From Candidatus Eiseniibacteriota bacterium (GTDB lineage Bacteria; Eisenbacteria; RBG-16-71-46; CAIMUX01; WJJG01), in NCBI GenBank assembly GCA_014729815.1, contig WJJG01000059.1:1-46108 (forward strand): DNA of 46,108 nucleotides, read 5' to 3'. Of the stretch, positions 18,021 through 27,098 are shown one piece after another. The notes beneath the pieces were generated by a model that was not told the DNA's origin, did no database searches, and saw nothing but the letters and a program-made list of their open reading frames with translations. The position numbers and the translations under genes were made by a program. The first letter of the stretch is position 1; each line of letters begins with the position of its first letter.

Positions 18021-19673
18021 TCAGCGAACGCACGCCACCCGCGTCTGCGCGACCTGCCGGCCGGCGCGCAAGCGGATCCAGAAGACCCCGGTGCGAGCCT
18101 GTGGCGCCTCGGACCCGCCCAGATCCCACCAGCAGCAGTGCCGGCCGCCGCCGAGCCGACCCAGAGCGCGGCGTACCACGCAGCGTCCCGTCGCATCGAT
18201 CAGCTCGAGCTCGACCGGAGCCGCCTGCGGAAGGCGGAAGCTGCAACAGACGCGTTCGCGCACCGGGTGTGGCTGCGCCGAGAGCTCCAGCCGCACCGGC
18301 ACCTCGCACCCTACCGACGGCAGCGGGCGGCGCGAGCGGGCCACGCGGCGCGCATCCCCGCGGGCATCGGTCAGCCAGATTTCCAGCCAGCCTCCCTCCC
18401 GCCTCGGAGACCAGAAGCAGGGCGGCGCAAAACAGGGGCAGCGTCGTTCACGCTCCGGGCAACCCGGTGCCGCCGGGTTCGCCGGATCGAGGATCCGCAG
18501 CTGCAGCGCCCCGCTCCGCTCCGGCAGCTGGAGACAGCCGATCTCGCAACGCCAGGCACGATCGTCCGAGACGACGAGCAGTTCGGCCATCGCGGGCAGC
18601 TGCGCATCCGACCAGCTCCAGGAGATCTGGCAGCATCCCTCCCCCCACTGCAGATCGAGCGGTTCCGCGGCGACCGGCTCGGGATCGACGATCGTGCAGA
18701 GCGCCTCCGGGAAGCGCACGTTCGGTGTCACACTGGATGCGTCCCAAAGCCCGTCACGGGCCCACGGCACGTACCGATCCGCCCCGCAGTCGTCGCATTC
18801 CGCCGAGCCGCTGCAGATGAACGGCAATGCACAGACCCGCGGGTCTCCAAAGCAGTTCTCCCGATCGGTCGTGCGCTGGCAGTCGCTCTCGCTCGTGCCC
18901 AGCTCCCATGCGCCCGGCACGGCACAATGCCACGCGGGACGGCCGGCTTCGATCAGATCGCCGCGATCCCCGGCGACGGGCCGCAGCTCGTTGCCGCGCG
19001 CCGAGACGATCACCCCGGCCCGGGTCAACAGCGCCTCGTTGTCGTCCGTCCAGCAGGTCAGGCGCCGGACATCGGCCACCCAGTCGAGGGAAGCGTCCGG
19101 ATCCCAGACGATCAGGGGAAACAGATAGGTGTGCAGGCGGGAGAGCGCCTCGCGGTTGTCCCGATCGTGTTTCGAGAGGGTGGCCGCGTAGCCGATGTAG
19201 CGCTGCAACGGTTCGGACCAGCCGGCCCAGACGTAGACCCATTCCCAGTCGTGTTCGTGCGTGTACCCGTCGGCGGCCCAGACATCGGGGCGCCAGTTGG
19301 CCGGGAAGTAGTAGTGGTACTGCAGCAGCCAACAGGGCGCGTCCAGGGTTTCGAGACGCAGCGCGTGGCGATAGACCCCGTAGGCAGGACCTCCGACGAG
19401 CTGCTCGAAGTTGTTCTCGACCGTATCGTCATCGGCGCCGACGAAGTCGGTCGGGAATTCCAGCCGAAAGCCGCCGGGGCCGAGGTCCTCGAAGAAGAGA
19501 TACGGCTCGAACGCATCGAGTAGCACCTCGGCGCAGGGATCGTCGGGATCCGTGCAAGGCTCGGCACCCGCCGTCCCGAGCCCCCATGCCAGCCAGCATG
19601 TCAGCAGCAGCCCTCGGGGCAGCCATCCCAACGGCGTCCCCCGAGCGACGCCGAGCAAGCGATCGATCTGCAT
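18021..19673 (-). CDS. Secreted Vps62/NPP1-like protein with degenerate FlgD-like C-terminus
   Basis: LLQYHYYFPANWRPDVWAADGYTHEHDWEWVYVWAG; C-terminus VELELIDATGRCVVRRAL...GVFWIRLRAGRQVAQTRVACVR. Confidence 0.7.
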   Translation of the reverse strand: MQIDRLLGVARGTPLGWLPRGLLLTCWLAWGLGTAGAEPCTDPDDPCAEVLLDAFEPYLFFEDLGPGGFRLEFPTDFVGADDDTVENNFEQLVGGPAYGVYRHALRLETLDAPCWLLQYHYYFPANWRPDVWAADGYTHEHDWEWVYVWAGWSEPLQRYIGYAATLSKHDRDNREALSRLHTYLFPLIVWDPDASLDWVADVRRLTCWTDDNEALLTRAGVIVSARGNELRPVAGDRGDLIEAGRPAWHCAVPGAWELGTSESDCQRTTDRENCFGDPRVCALPFICSGSAECDDCGADRYVPWARDGLWDASSVTPNVRFPEALCTIVDPEPVAAEPLDLQWGEGCCQISWSWSDAQLPAMAELLVVSDDRAWRCEIGCLQLPERSGALQLRILDPANPAAPGCPERERRCPCFAPPCFWSPRREGGWLEIWLTDARGDARRVARSRRPLPSVGCEVPVRLELSAQPHPVRERVCCSFRLPQAAPVELELIDATGRCVVRRALGRLGGGRHCCWWDLGGSEAPQARTGVFWIRLRAGRQVAQTRVACVR

Positions 19674-19701
19674 CGCGGCATCCCTGGGGTGCGTGGCACA
19701 G

Positions 19702-19765
19702 GATCCCGTGGGAGGCGTGGCGGAGTGTGCGGTGGGAGGCGGCTCCGGTGATCCCGTGGGAGGCG
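19702..19765. repeat. Direct repeat of GATCCCGTGGGAGGCG, 48-bp period
   Basis: Identical 16-mers at 19702-19717 and 19750-19765, upstream of the 18021-19673 gene. Confidence 0.8.
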
Positions 19766-19975
19766 CGGAAAGAGAGCCGCGTCGTCTTCCGAGAGCGTTC
19801 GGGGGGCGGGCGAGACACGCCCCTCGCGCGTGCCGAGGCGCCGCGGGGTGCACGGTCCCTGCGACAGGCAAAGCCCCCGCGGAGCGGACGGTCCGCACCG
19901 AGTTCGCTGCCCGCGACAACCCTCCCCCGTGCGCCGCACCCGAGAATGGTCCCTTGCGAAGTCACGCGATCCCCT

Positions 19976-22798
19976 TCAGCGCACCGCAACGATCCGCGTG
20001 GCGGCGCGCTGGCGCCCCGCGCGGAGTTCCAACAGATAGCAGCCTGCCGGCAGACGGCCCGCGCCCAGCGCATCCAGTGAGAGCTCCCATCCGCCCCGGC
20101 TCGGCGGTAGCAGGTCCTGGGATGCCAGGCAGCGCCCGTCGACCGAGTAGAGGCGCACCGCGCAGCGCGTCGATGCCCCGCCTGCTGCCCGAGAGAGGCG
20201 CAGCCGGATCCGTCCCCGCGCGGGGCGGGGCCAGGCGGTCAAGCGCGATCTCCGCCGCGGATCGGTACTCCGGGCGCTGGTGCCGTAGCGCGGCATCAGG
20301 CGCACCCCAGCGATCGTCACACTGCCCGAGAGGAGTTCGAGCTCGAGGCAGAGCGCGGATGCGCTCGGATCGGCATCCAGGGCGAGCTGTCGCAGATCCC
20401 AGTCGGCCGATGCGGTCAGGTGATCCTCGGCGACGATCGATCCGCCTTCGGTGAGATCCCGCAGCCGAACCAGCAGTCGGTCCTCACGGTCATCGGGCCA
20501 GCCGCACAGCTCGATCTCGCAGGTCAGTCCTTCCGGTGCCGCGCAGCGCGGCAGCGGCTGCGAGAGGGCCGCCGGCTCGCACAGCTGGCGATCGAGGATC
20601 ACCGACGGAACGCCGGATACCCAGAGCGTGGCACAGATCTCCTCCGGCCCCGCGTCCCACGCGCCCCCCCAGAAGTCGGGACGGGCGTCTGCATCGGCAT
20701 CCCAGCGGAAGGCGCCGTTGAGCAGCAGATTGTCGCGCTCACGAGCCTGCGGCTCACACTGCTCGGCCAACACGCCGCCGAGGCCCCAAAGCTCCGGATG
20801 CCAGGGGCCGATGTAGAGGTTGTCGAGCGCCCCGCAGACCTCGCCCGCCCCCTCCCCCGCCGTTCGGTAGCGCCAGATGACCGAATCGATCCCCACACCC
20901 GCACGCGCCCAGTCGTCCAGGCGCACGCAGACCGGATGCCACTCGCGCAGCGGGTAGTCGATCGAATCGGGCAGATAGGGTCGCCCGTACTGATCGCGCG
21001 GATCGGCATCCGGATCGCTGGTCAGCAGGCGGCCGTCGCTGGCAACCAGCTCGACGAAGAGCCTGCCGCGCGGGCCCGGTGCCGCGTCCTGTCGCACCCA
21101 GTAGCAGAGCACGCTGGTCCGGGCCGAGTCGGGGTCCAACCTCACCAGCGGATGGGGATCGTGCGCGCGGCGCGCGAATAGCGTCCACGCCCCCGCACAA
21201 AGCGGCCCGCCGCCGCCATGGACCGCGCGCAGGGCGAGGCTGCGCGTGCCCTGCAGAACCGCGCGGCCGGAAGGCGGATCCCCGCAGAGCGGCGGGCCCA
21301 GCTCGTCGTTATGCAGCCGCGTCTGCGACTGCGCCGTATCGAGATCGGCGGAGACCCATTGGCCGTAGCGGGCGAGACGATCCTGCAGCGCAAGCGCGCC
21401 GCGCAGCTCGAAGTCGCATACCAGAGCCCCCGGCGGGTGCGGCAGCTTCAGCCGCAAGGCCGGATCTCCGATCAGGTTGACCATCCGCGCGGTATGGATC
21501 GCTTCCGCGCGCACCGATCCGCCTGCCCGCAGGTAGCGCTCCAGCCCCCCATGCACCTGCGCGCCGAGGCAGCTTCCCCCGCGGGTGGTGAGAATCTGCT
21601 CGTAGAGCGCATGCGAGATCGGCTCGTCGGCCTCGAAGTAGGTCATCTGGCCCTTGCCTACGCCCGCGATGGCACCGCGTTCGGTAGCGAGGACGAAATC
21701 CTCGAGCGGGGAGATGCCCAGATCGGCGTATTCGTCGAACGCCCCCACCTTGCAGTGGCTGAAGATCGCCAGCGGCCAGGCCGTGGTGTTCGCGAGCATC
21801 GCGGCGCGGAATTGCGGCACGAGCGGATGGCCGTCGTACCAGAGGGTATGGGTGACCGCATCGGCCGGGTACGTGTTGCCGAAGAATTCGAGGATCGCCA
21901 GGCCGCTGTCGATCAGCGCGATGATCTGGTCGCGCCCCGCGCCCACCTCTTCGGGCAGATAGTCCCCAGCGGGAGGCACGATCGCCGAGAAGTCGTACGA
22001 GTAGAGGGCACTGGTGTCGAGATCCGCGCTCTGGCGAATGCGGCGCAGCAGACGCTGCGCGGCCGGCCGTCGATTTCCATTCTCCTGCAGAAGGCTCAGA
22101 TCGCCTACGACGAGCCCCGCGCGGCCGGGAGGCGACTGCTCGCGCACGTACGCCTCCAGCTTGCATCGGTAGGCATCGATCTGTTGCGCCTCGCGAACCG
22201 GTAGGCGCGCGATGGCGATCTCGCGCCGATCCGACGCCGCCTCGGCCCCCTCTCCCGTCGCGCCGGCGACATCGCCGTACCAGGCATCCATCGCGTAGGT
22301 GCCGTCGCACCAGCCGCCGTATTCGTTCTGAAAGAAGTGCGGCGTCGGCAGCAGGTCATAGGCCTCCTGTGAGGGCGCCTCGGCCGCATCCCCGATCAGC
22401 AGGGCGTAGAGCGGCGCGCTGCGCCATCGCTCGTAGGCGAACGCCAGGGCGGAGCGGATCGATGCCGTGTCCGCCGAGTCGGAGATCGCCCCGGGAAAGG
22501 CCGTGCGGATCTCGTCCAGGGTGATCGTCTGGGTTCGGACGCCGTGGAGATCGCGTAGCGTTGCGGCCAGAGCCGCAGTCTCGGTGCGGAACCGCTCGGG
22601 CGATACCAGGACATAGTCGGCCTGGATCGACTGCGGATCCTCCACCCACGCCGGATCCGTGGCCCCAGCCTCGAGCCATCCGCCGACTGCGGCGAGGCCG
22701 AGAGCCACCACGGGCGCCGCTCGTAGCAGAAGGCGTGCGCGCCTCCAGCGAGGGGGATGCACGCTCGGACGACGCGGCGGATGCTGCGGCGGGCACAT
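19976..22798 (-). CDS. Gingipain (peptidase C25)-like secreted protein with C-terminal sorting-like domain
   Basis: YVLVSPERFRTETAALAATLRDLHGVRTQTITLDEI, LYALLIGDAAEAP, EIAIARLPVREAQQIDAYRCKLEAYV, AIFSHCKVGAFDEY; C-terminus VRLYSVDGRCLA...RLPAGCYLLELRAGRQRAATRIVAVR. Confidence 0.82.
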   Translation of the reverse strand: MCPPQHPPRRPSVHPPRWRRARLLLRAAPVVALGLAAVGGWLEAGATDPAWVEDPQSIQADYVLVSPERFRTETAALAATLRDLHGVRTQTITLDEIRTAFPGAISDSADTASIRSALAFAYERWRSAPLYALLIGDAAEAPSQEAYDLLPTPHFFQNEYGGWCDGTYAMDAWYGDVAGATGEGAEAASDRREIAIARLPVREAQQIDAYRCKLEAYVREQSPPGRAGLVVGDLSLLQENGNRRPAAQRLLRRIRQSADLDTSALYSYDFSAIVPPAGDYLPEEVGAGRDQIIALIDSGLAILEFFGNTYPADAVTHTLWYDGHPLVPQFRAAMLANTTAWPLAIFSHCKVGAFDEYADLGISPLEDFVLATERGAIAGVGKGQMTYFEADEPISHALYEQILTTRGGSCLGAQVHGGLERYLRAGGSVRAEAIHTARMVNLIGDPALRLKLPHPPGALVCDFELRGALALQDRLARYGQWVSADLDTAQSQTRLHNDELGPPLCGDPPSGRAVLQGTRSLALRAVHGGGGPLCAGAWTLFARRAHDPHPLVRLDPDSARTSVLCYWVRQDAAPGPRGRLFVELVASDGRLLTSDPDADPRDQYGRPYLPDSIDYPLREWHPVCVRLDDWARAGVGIDSVIWRYRTAGEGAGEVCGALDNLYIGPWHPELWGLGGVLAEQCEPQARERDNLLLNGAFRWDADADARPDFWGGAWDAGPEEICATLWVSGVPSVILDRQLCEPAALSQPLPRCAAPEGLTCEIELCGWPDDREDRLLVRLRDLTEGGSIVAEDHLTASADWDLRQLALDADPSASALCLELELLSGSVTIAGVRLMPRYGTSARSTDPRRRSRLTAWPRPARGRIRLRLSRAAGGASTRCAVRLYSVDGRCLASQDLLPPSRGGWELSLDALGAGRLPAGCYLLELRAGRQRAATRIVAVR

Positions 22799-22972
22799 GG
22801 CTCTGCTCCAGCAGGGTGCGCGCGTGATCGGGAATCCCGGGGATCCTCGGCGAGGATCGAGCCCGCAGGAGGCACGAGGCGCAGCAGCCTCACGCCGAAA
22901 CCGAAGCCAATCCCGTACCAGGACGCGGTGACGCGCGGCGCGCCCGGGAGGATCGCGCGGACCGCGAGTGCC

Positions 22973-23284
22973 TCAGGCGTTGAGCCGGCGGGCCCACAGA
23001 CGCGCCAGGAGCCAGGCCGAGAGCGAGAGTACGGCCAGCATCTTGAGCAGCATCACCCAGAGAAAGAGGCTTTCGGATCGCGGGATCAGCCAGAGCGGGA
23101 GCCCGCCCAGCGCCCCACTCGCCCGCAGGATGTAGAGCAGCCAGGCCAGCAGAGCGACCAGGATGAGCACGAGACCGGTATTCCCGGCGGCCCAGGCGAA
23201 CGCGCTCAGCTTCATCGTGAGATCCGCATCGTTCGGCCGCTTCCTCGTCGTGAGATCCGCACCTCCCTGTCGTGCCCTCGTCAT
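22973..23284 (-). CDS. Small membrane protein, translationally coupled to the C5-epimerase-like gene
   Basis: Two or more TM segments (GLVLILVALLAWLLYIL, LFLWVMLLKMLAVLSLSAWLLARLW); ATGA overlap at 23281-23284; SD GAGGAGGTG. Confidence 0.65.
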   Translation of the reverse strand: MTRARQGGADLTTRKRPNDADLTMKLSAFAWAAGNTGLVLILVALLAWLLYILRASGALGGLPLWLIPRSESLFLWVMLLKMLAVLSLSAWLLARLWARRLNA

Positions 23285-24405
23285 CGCACACCTCCTCTCG
23301 GCGCTTCGGCGCGCCAGCCTGCACCCAGGGTGCGGCCGCGGGGCCGAGCGGACTGCGGCCGCAGCAAGGTCTCGATCTTGCCCCGCACGACTCGGGCCGC
23401 GACGCGCAGTCGCGCGAATGCATCCTCGGCGCTGCGCCGCCAGTCGCGCGCGCGCGCCTCCCAACGCGGCTGCCCGGTGATCGCGGCCAGCGCCTCGGCC
23501 AGCGCCGCGTGCAGCTCGTGGTACGCGGGACTCGTCGGTCTCTGCTGATGCAGATCGTAGCGCGTCCAGTCGCCGCGCGCATGCTGCCGGACGATCGGCT
23601 CGAAGCAATCCAGATCCCGCAGGCACGCCTCCCGCGCAGCCTCACTGCTGCTAGCGCGTGCCAGATCCCACAGCCCCAACCAGGCCAAGAGACAGCCGTT
23701 GAGCGCGTGCGCGGGGGGATCGCATGGGAACTCCTCGTAGAAGCAGCTGCCGTGCGGCCCCTCCCAGCGCATTCCGAACTCCCGATCGCGCAGCGCAGCC
23801 GCCGCCTGGTGGGCCAACTCGAGATAGCGCGCCTCGCCCGTGTAGCGTGCCGCGCGCACGAGCAGTGAGATCGCCTGGCCCTGAGTCAGTGCCGAGATCC
23901 AGACCCCCGAGAGTCCGTAGCGCTCGAACGCATCATAGTGGGGCCAGACCAGGTGCCCCCCGGGCAGCCGCAGCATCCCGTCGCCGGTAATCCAGTCGAG
24001 TTGTCTCCGGAAGATGCGCTCGCGATCGGGCGTGGGCGACTCGAGCTGCAGGTCGTGCAACGCCAGGGCGATCTGGATCACGCGCAGCGGATTATGGCGC
24101 ACCCCGCCATCGCGCGTGCGATCGCGGATCGATCGCACGACGCCATCCTCGCCCAGCGCGCGGCGCAACTCTTCCCCATCCGACCAGCGGGTGCGCCAAT
24201 CGAGATAGAAGCAGGTCGGCGCGGCTTCCGCGAGGCTCTCGGGGCGGAAGCGGCTGCCCGCATAGCCGTGCACATAGCGCAACAGCCTGGCACCTGCGAA
24301 GACGGCGGCGGCCAGCAGGAGGAACAGGAGGGCGAGTCCGACGCCCCGTTGGATCTCTGCGCGACGCATGCGCAGGAGCATAGCCCAGCCGCAGCGGTCA
24401 CCCAA
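23281..24405 (-). CDS. D-glucuronyl C5-epimerase C-terminal-domain-like protein, membrane anchored
   Basis: SGVWISALTQGQAISLLVRAARYTGEARYLELAHQAAAAL, SCFYEEFPCDPPAHALNGCLLAWLGLWDL, TRYDLHQQRPTSPAYHELHAALAEAL match the C5-epim_C pattern. Confidence 0.75.
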   Translation of the reverse strand: MGDRCGWAMLLRMRRAEIQRGVGLALLFLLLAAAVFAGARLLRYVHGYAGSRFRPESLAEAAPTCFYLDWRTRWSDGEELRRALGEDGVVRSIRDRTRDGGVRHNPLRVIQIALALHDLQLESPTPDRERIFRRQLDWITGDGMLRLPGGHLVWPHYDAFERYGLSGVWISALTQGQAISLLVRAARYTGEARYLELAHQAAAALRDREFGMRWEGPHGSCFYEEFPCDPPAHALNGCLLAWLGLWDLARASSSEAAREACLRDLDCFEPIVRQHARGDWTRYDLHQQRPTSPAYHELHAALAEALAAITGQPRWEARARDWRRSAEDAFARLRVAARVVRGKIETLLRPQSARPRGRTLGAGWRAEAPRGGVR

Positions 24406-24552
24406 CTCCCACCCCAGGAGTCAGTCGCCGGCGTGCAGCGGCCGGAGGCTTTCGCCTCGGCGCCGCAGCGGCTATCCTGCCCCCGCGGGCGCACCGCTGC
24501 GCCCGGTCGTGGAAGCGCGATGACCGCAGTCGAAACGATCCGGAGGTCAGGC

Positions 24553-25068
24553 ATGGAGTTCGCCAAGCTCATTCGCGAGCGCTACAGCGTTCGTTCCTAC
24601 AAATCCATCCCGGTCGAGGAGGAGAAGCTGCAGGCCGTGCTCGAGGCCGCCCGCCTGGCGCCGACGGCAGCCAATCGGCAGCCGTTCAGGGTCTTCGTGA
24701 TCCCAACCGAAGGCCGGCGGGAAGAATTGGGAAAGGTCTGCTCGCCCGATTGGTTCGCGGAGGCTCCGCTGGTTCTGGCGGTCGTGGCGCTGAAGGACAA
24801 GTGTTGGGTCCGCAAGTACGACCAGCGCCCCTACGGAGAGGTCGACGCGGCCATCGTGATGGACCATATGGTCCTGGCGGCGCATGACCAGGGATTGGGA
24901 ACCTGCTGGATCGGCATGTTCCATCCCGAAGCGGCGCGCGAACTGCTCGAACTCGGCGAGGAGATGGACCCGATCGCCTTCACGCCGCTCGGCTACTCGT
25001 CCGATGTCCCGGGTCCCAAGAAGCGGCGCCCCTTGGAAGCGCTGGTGGTCGACATGCGCGGCGAATAG
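24553..25068 (+). CDS. Nitroreductase family protein
   Basis: MEFAKLIRERYSVRSYKSIPVEEEKLQAVLEAARLAPTAANRQPFRVFV; GLGTCWIGMF; SD GGAGGTC. Confidence 0.93.
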   Translation: MEFAKLIRERYSVRSYKSIPVEEEKLQAVLEAARLAPTAANRQPFRVFVIPTEGRREELGKVCSPDWFAEAPLVLAVVALKDKCWVRKYDQRPYGEVDAAIVMDHMVLAAHDQGLGTCWIGMFHPEAARELLELGEEMDPIAFTPLGYSSDVPGPKKRRPLEALVVDMRGE

Positions 25069-25165
25069 GCCCGCATGGGTCACAGGCGCGCAACTCAACT
25101 GCATCCTTGACAGGCCAAAACTCGGGCGCGTGGATCCCGGCATCCCTGCACGCGTGGACTCCTGC

Positions 25166-25171
25166 TATACT
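25166..25171 (+). promoter_or_regulatory. Putative extended -10 promoter
   Basis: TGC-TATACT, about 55 nt upstream of ATG at 25227. Confidence 0.4.
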
Positions 25172-25226
25172 GCACTCTTGAAGCTGATCGATCGGCCACC
25201 GCAGCCACGCATCCAAGGAGGGTCTC

Positions 25227-27017
25227 ATGATCCATGGTCGTTTGCCTCGCGCCGCCGCGGCACCGCGCGATCTGGCGTGTCTCGGCGTGCTCTTCGCGCT
25301 GCTGCTCGCCACTGTCCCCGCATTCGCTTCCGCGGATCGAGCGACTCCGGATCGGCCGCCGGGCGCCTCGTCGATCCGTGAGATCCCCAAGCCCGATCCG
25401 GCCACCATGGGACCCGAGCGACCGATCGGCGATCTGTCGTTGCCCACCACCCCACCCGACGATCCCCAGGTCGGCGATTCATGGGTCTGGTGGCTGTGGG
25501 TCCACTGGCCGATGCCGCCGCATTGGGAGCAGCGCGTTCTGACCGTGCGCGGCAAGAGCGACCATGCCTACGTCGTCGTCGACGATGCCGAATGGAATGT
25601 CGATATCGATCAGGCCGATGTCGACCTGATCCTCGAACGCTGGGAGAACTCCTCGATCGGGGATGAGCCGGACAAGGGCATCTACGAGATCAACTCGACC
25701 TACTTCGGCGAGCCGCCCGACGAGCTGGACGACGACCCGCGCATCTACCTGGTCTGGTTCGACTTCGGCATCAGCTCCGACGGCTTCTTCTTCTACTACG
25801 ACCAGTATCCCGAGGGCACCTATCCGGGCTATCACAGCAATGAGTGCGAGACGCTCTACCTCAATACCGACAATGGGCAGGAGCCCAGTGGCGACTACAT
25901 GATCTCGGTCATCGCCCACGAGTTCGAGCACCTGATCCACTGGAAGTACGACGAGAACGAACTGCTCTGGGTGGACGAGGGCATGGCCGAGTTGGCCATG
26001 TACTTCTATGGACGCCCCGATCAGATCACGGGATTCAACGGCAATCCGGACAATCCGCTGGATACGTTCGAGGGCTACTGGTCCGACTACATCAAGACCT
26101 ACCTCTGGTCGCTCTACTTCTTCGAGCGCTATGGAGGTCATGATGCCGTCTACGATCTCGTGCACGAGACCGACGACAGCTTCGTTGGCTACGACGACGT
26201 CCTGGCGGCCCACGGGTACGGCGCAACCAGCGCCGACGTCTTCGCCGACTGGGCAGTGGCCAACTTTCTCGACGATCCCAGCATCGACGATGGGAGATTC
26301 GGGTACCTCGGCGACGAGCTCCCGCCCTTCAACGTGATGGGCACCTTCGACGAATACCCGGTGATCGACGAGGTGCGCACGGTCAACTCCTGGGCCACCG
26401 ACTACTATCGCTTCCGCGAGATGACCGGCTTCAGCGCCCTGGAGCTCAGCTTCGACGGCGCGGATGCCCACACCTTCGCGATCTGGGGCCTCGCGCTGCA
26501 TGGGGACGGCACGACGGATGTCCATCGGATGACGCTGGACGCCGGTACGCAGAGCGGCACGCTGGCCGTGCCCGGCCTCCAGGATCCCACCGACGAAGTG
26601 ATCCTGGTCGTGGCCAACAACTCCCCGGGTGGGATCGCCGCGTACAGCTTCGGCGCCGCGCCGGGGGCGGCCGATGTACGCGATCCCGCGCCGTTGGCCG
26701 GCAGCCCGGCCCGGCGGATCCAGATGCGCGCGACACCGAACCCTTCCCAGGAGGAGACGCGCCTGGTCCTACAATGGCCCGCAGCGGACGCACCGGATGC
26801 ACCGCGCGTCGAGATCCTCGATGCGCAGGGGCGCCTCGTGCGTGCCCTCTCGGCGGCTTCCGCCGACCAGGCCGACCCGCTGGGAGACAAGCGGCAGCTC
26901 ACGCTGCGTTGGGACGGACACCTCGCCGACGGGCGGCCGGCGCCGCAGGGCGTCTACTACGCCCGCGCGCGGCTCGGGGACTTGCGCGGCCGCACGCTGC
27001 TGCTGCGCCTCCGCTAG
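25227..27017 (+). CDS. Secreted HExxH zinc metallopeptidase with C-terminal FlgD-Ig-like domain
   Basis: SVIAHEFEHLIHWKYDENELLWVDEGMAELAMYFYGRP; C-terminus PRVEILDAQGRLVRAL...LRWDGHLADGRPAPQGVYYARARLGDLRGRTLLLRLR; SD AAGGAGG. Confidence 0.87.
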   Translation: MIHGRLPRAAAAPRDLACLGVLFALLLATVPAFASADRATPDRPPGASSIREIPKPDPATMGPERPIGDLSLPTTPPDDPQVGDSWVWWLWVHWPMPPHWEQRVLTVRGKSDHAYVVVDDAEWNVDIDQADVDLILERWENSSIGDEPDKGIYEINSTYFGEPPDELDDDPRIYLVWFDFGISSDGFFFYYDQYPEGTYPGYHSNECETLYLNTDNGQEPSGDYMISVIAHEFEHLIHWKYDENELLWVDEGMAELAMYFYGRPDQITGFNGNPDNPLDTFEGYWSDYIKTYLWSLYFFERYGGHDAVYDLVHETDDSFVGYDDVLAAHGYGATSADVFADWAVANFLDDPSIDDGRFGYLGDELPPFNVMGTFDEYPVIDEVRTVNSWATDYYRFREMTGFSALELSFDGADAHTFAIWGLALHGDGTTDVHRMTLDAGTQSGTLAVPGLQDPTDEVILVVANNSPGGIAAYSFGAAPGAADVRDPAPLAGSPARRIQMRATPNPSQEETRLVLQWPAADAPDAPRVEILDAQGRLVRALSAASADQADPLGDKRQLTLRWDGHLADGRPAPQGVYYARARLGDLRGRTLLLRLR

Positions 27018-27023
27018 CGATTC

Positions 27024-27082
27024 GGACTGCAGTCTTGTATCTTCGGTGGCCGGCCCCCATGGGGCCGGCCGTACTGCAGTCC
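27024..27082. promoter_or_regulatory. Nested double hairpin between the metallopeptidase and Wza-like genes
   Basis: Outer stem GGACTGCAGT(27024-27033)/ACTGCAGTCC(27073-27082); inner stem GGCCGGCCCC-cat-GGGGCCGGCC(27048-27070). Confidence 0.85.
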
Positions 27083-27098
27083 AACCTGCGGAGGAAGC

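Noticed and set aside
16699-19128. 809-aa plus-strand ORF, Arg/Pro/Ser-rich
   Set aside because: Antisense shadow spanning two better-supported minus-strand genes and an intergenic inverted repeat.
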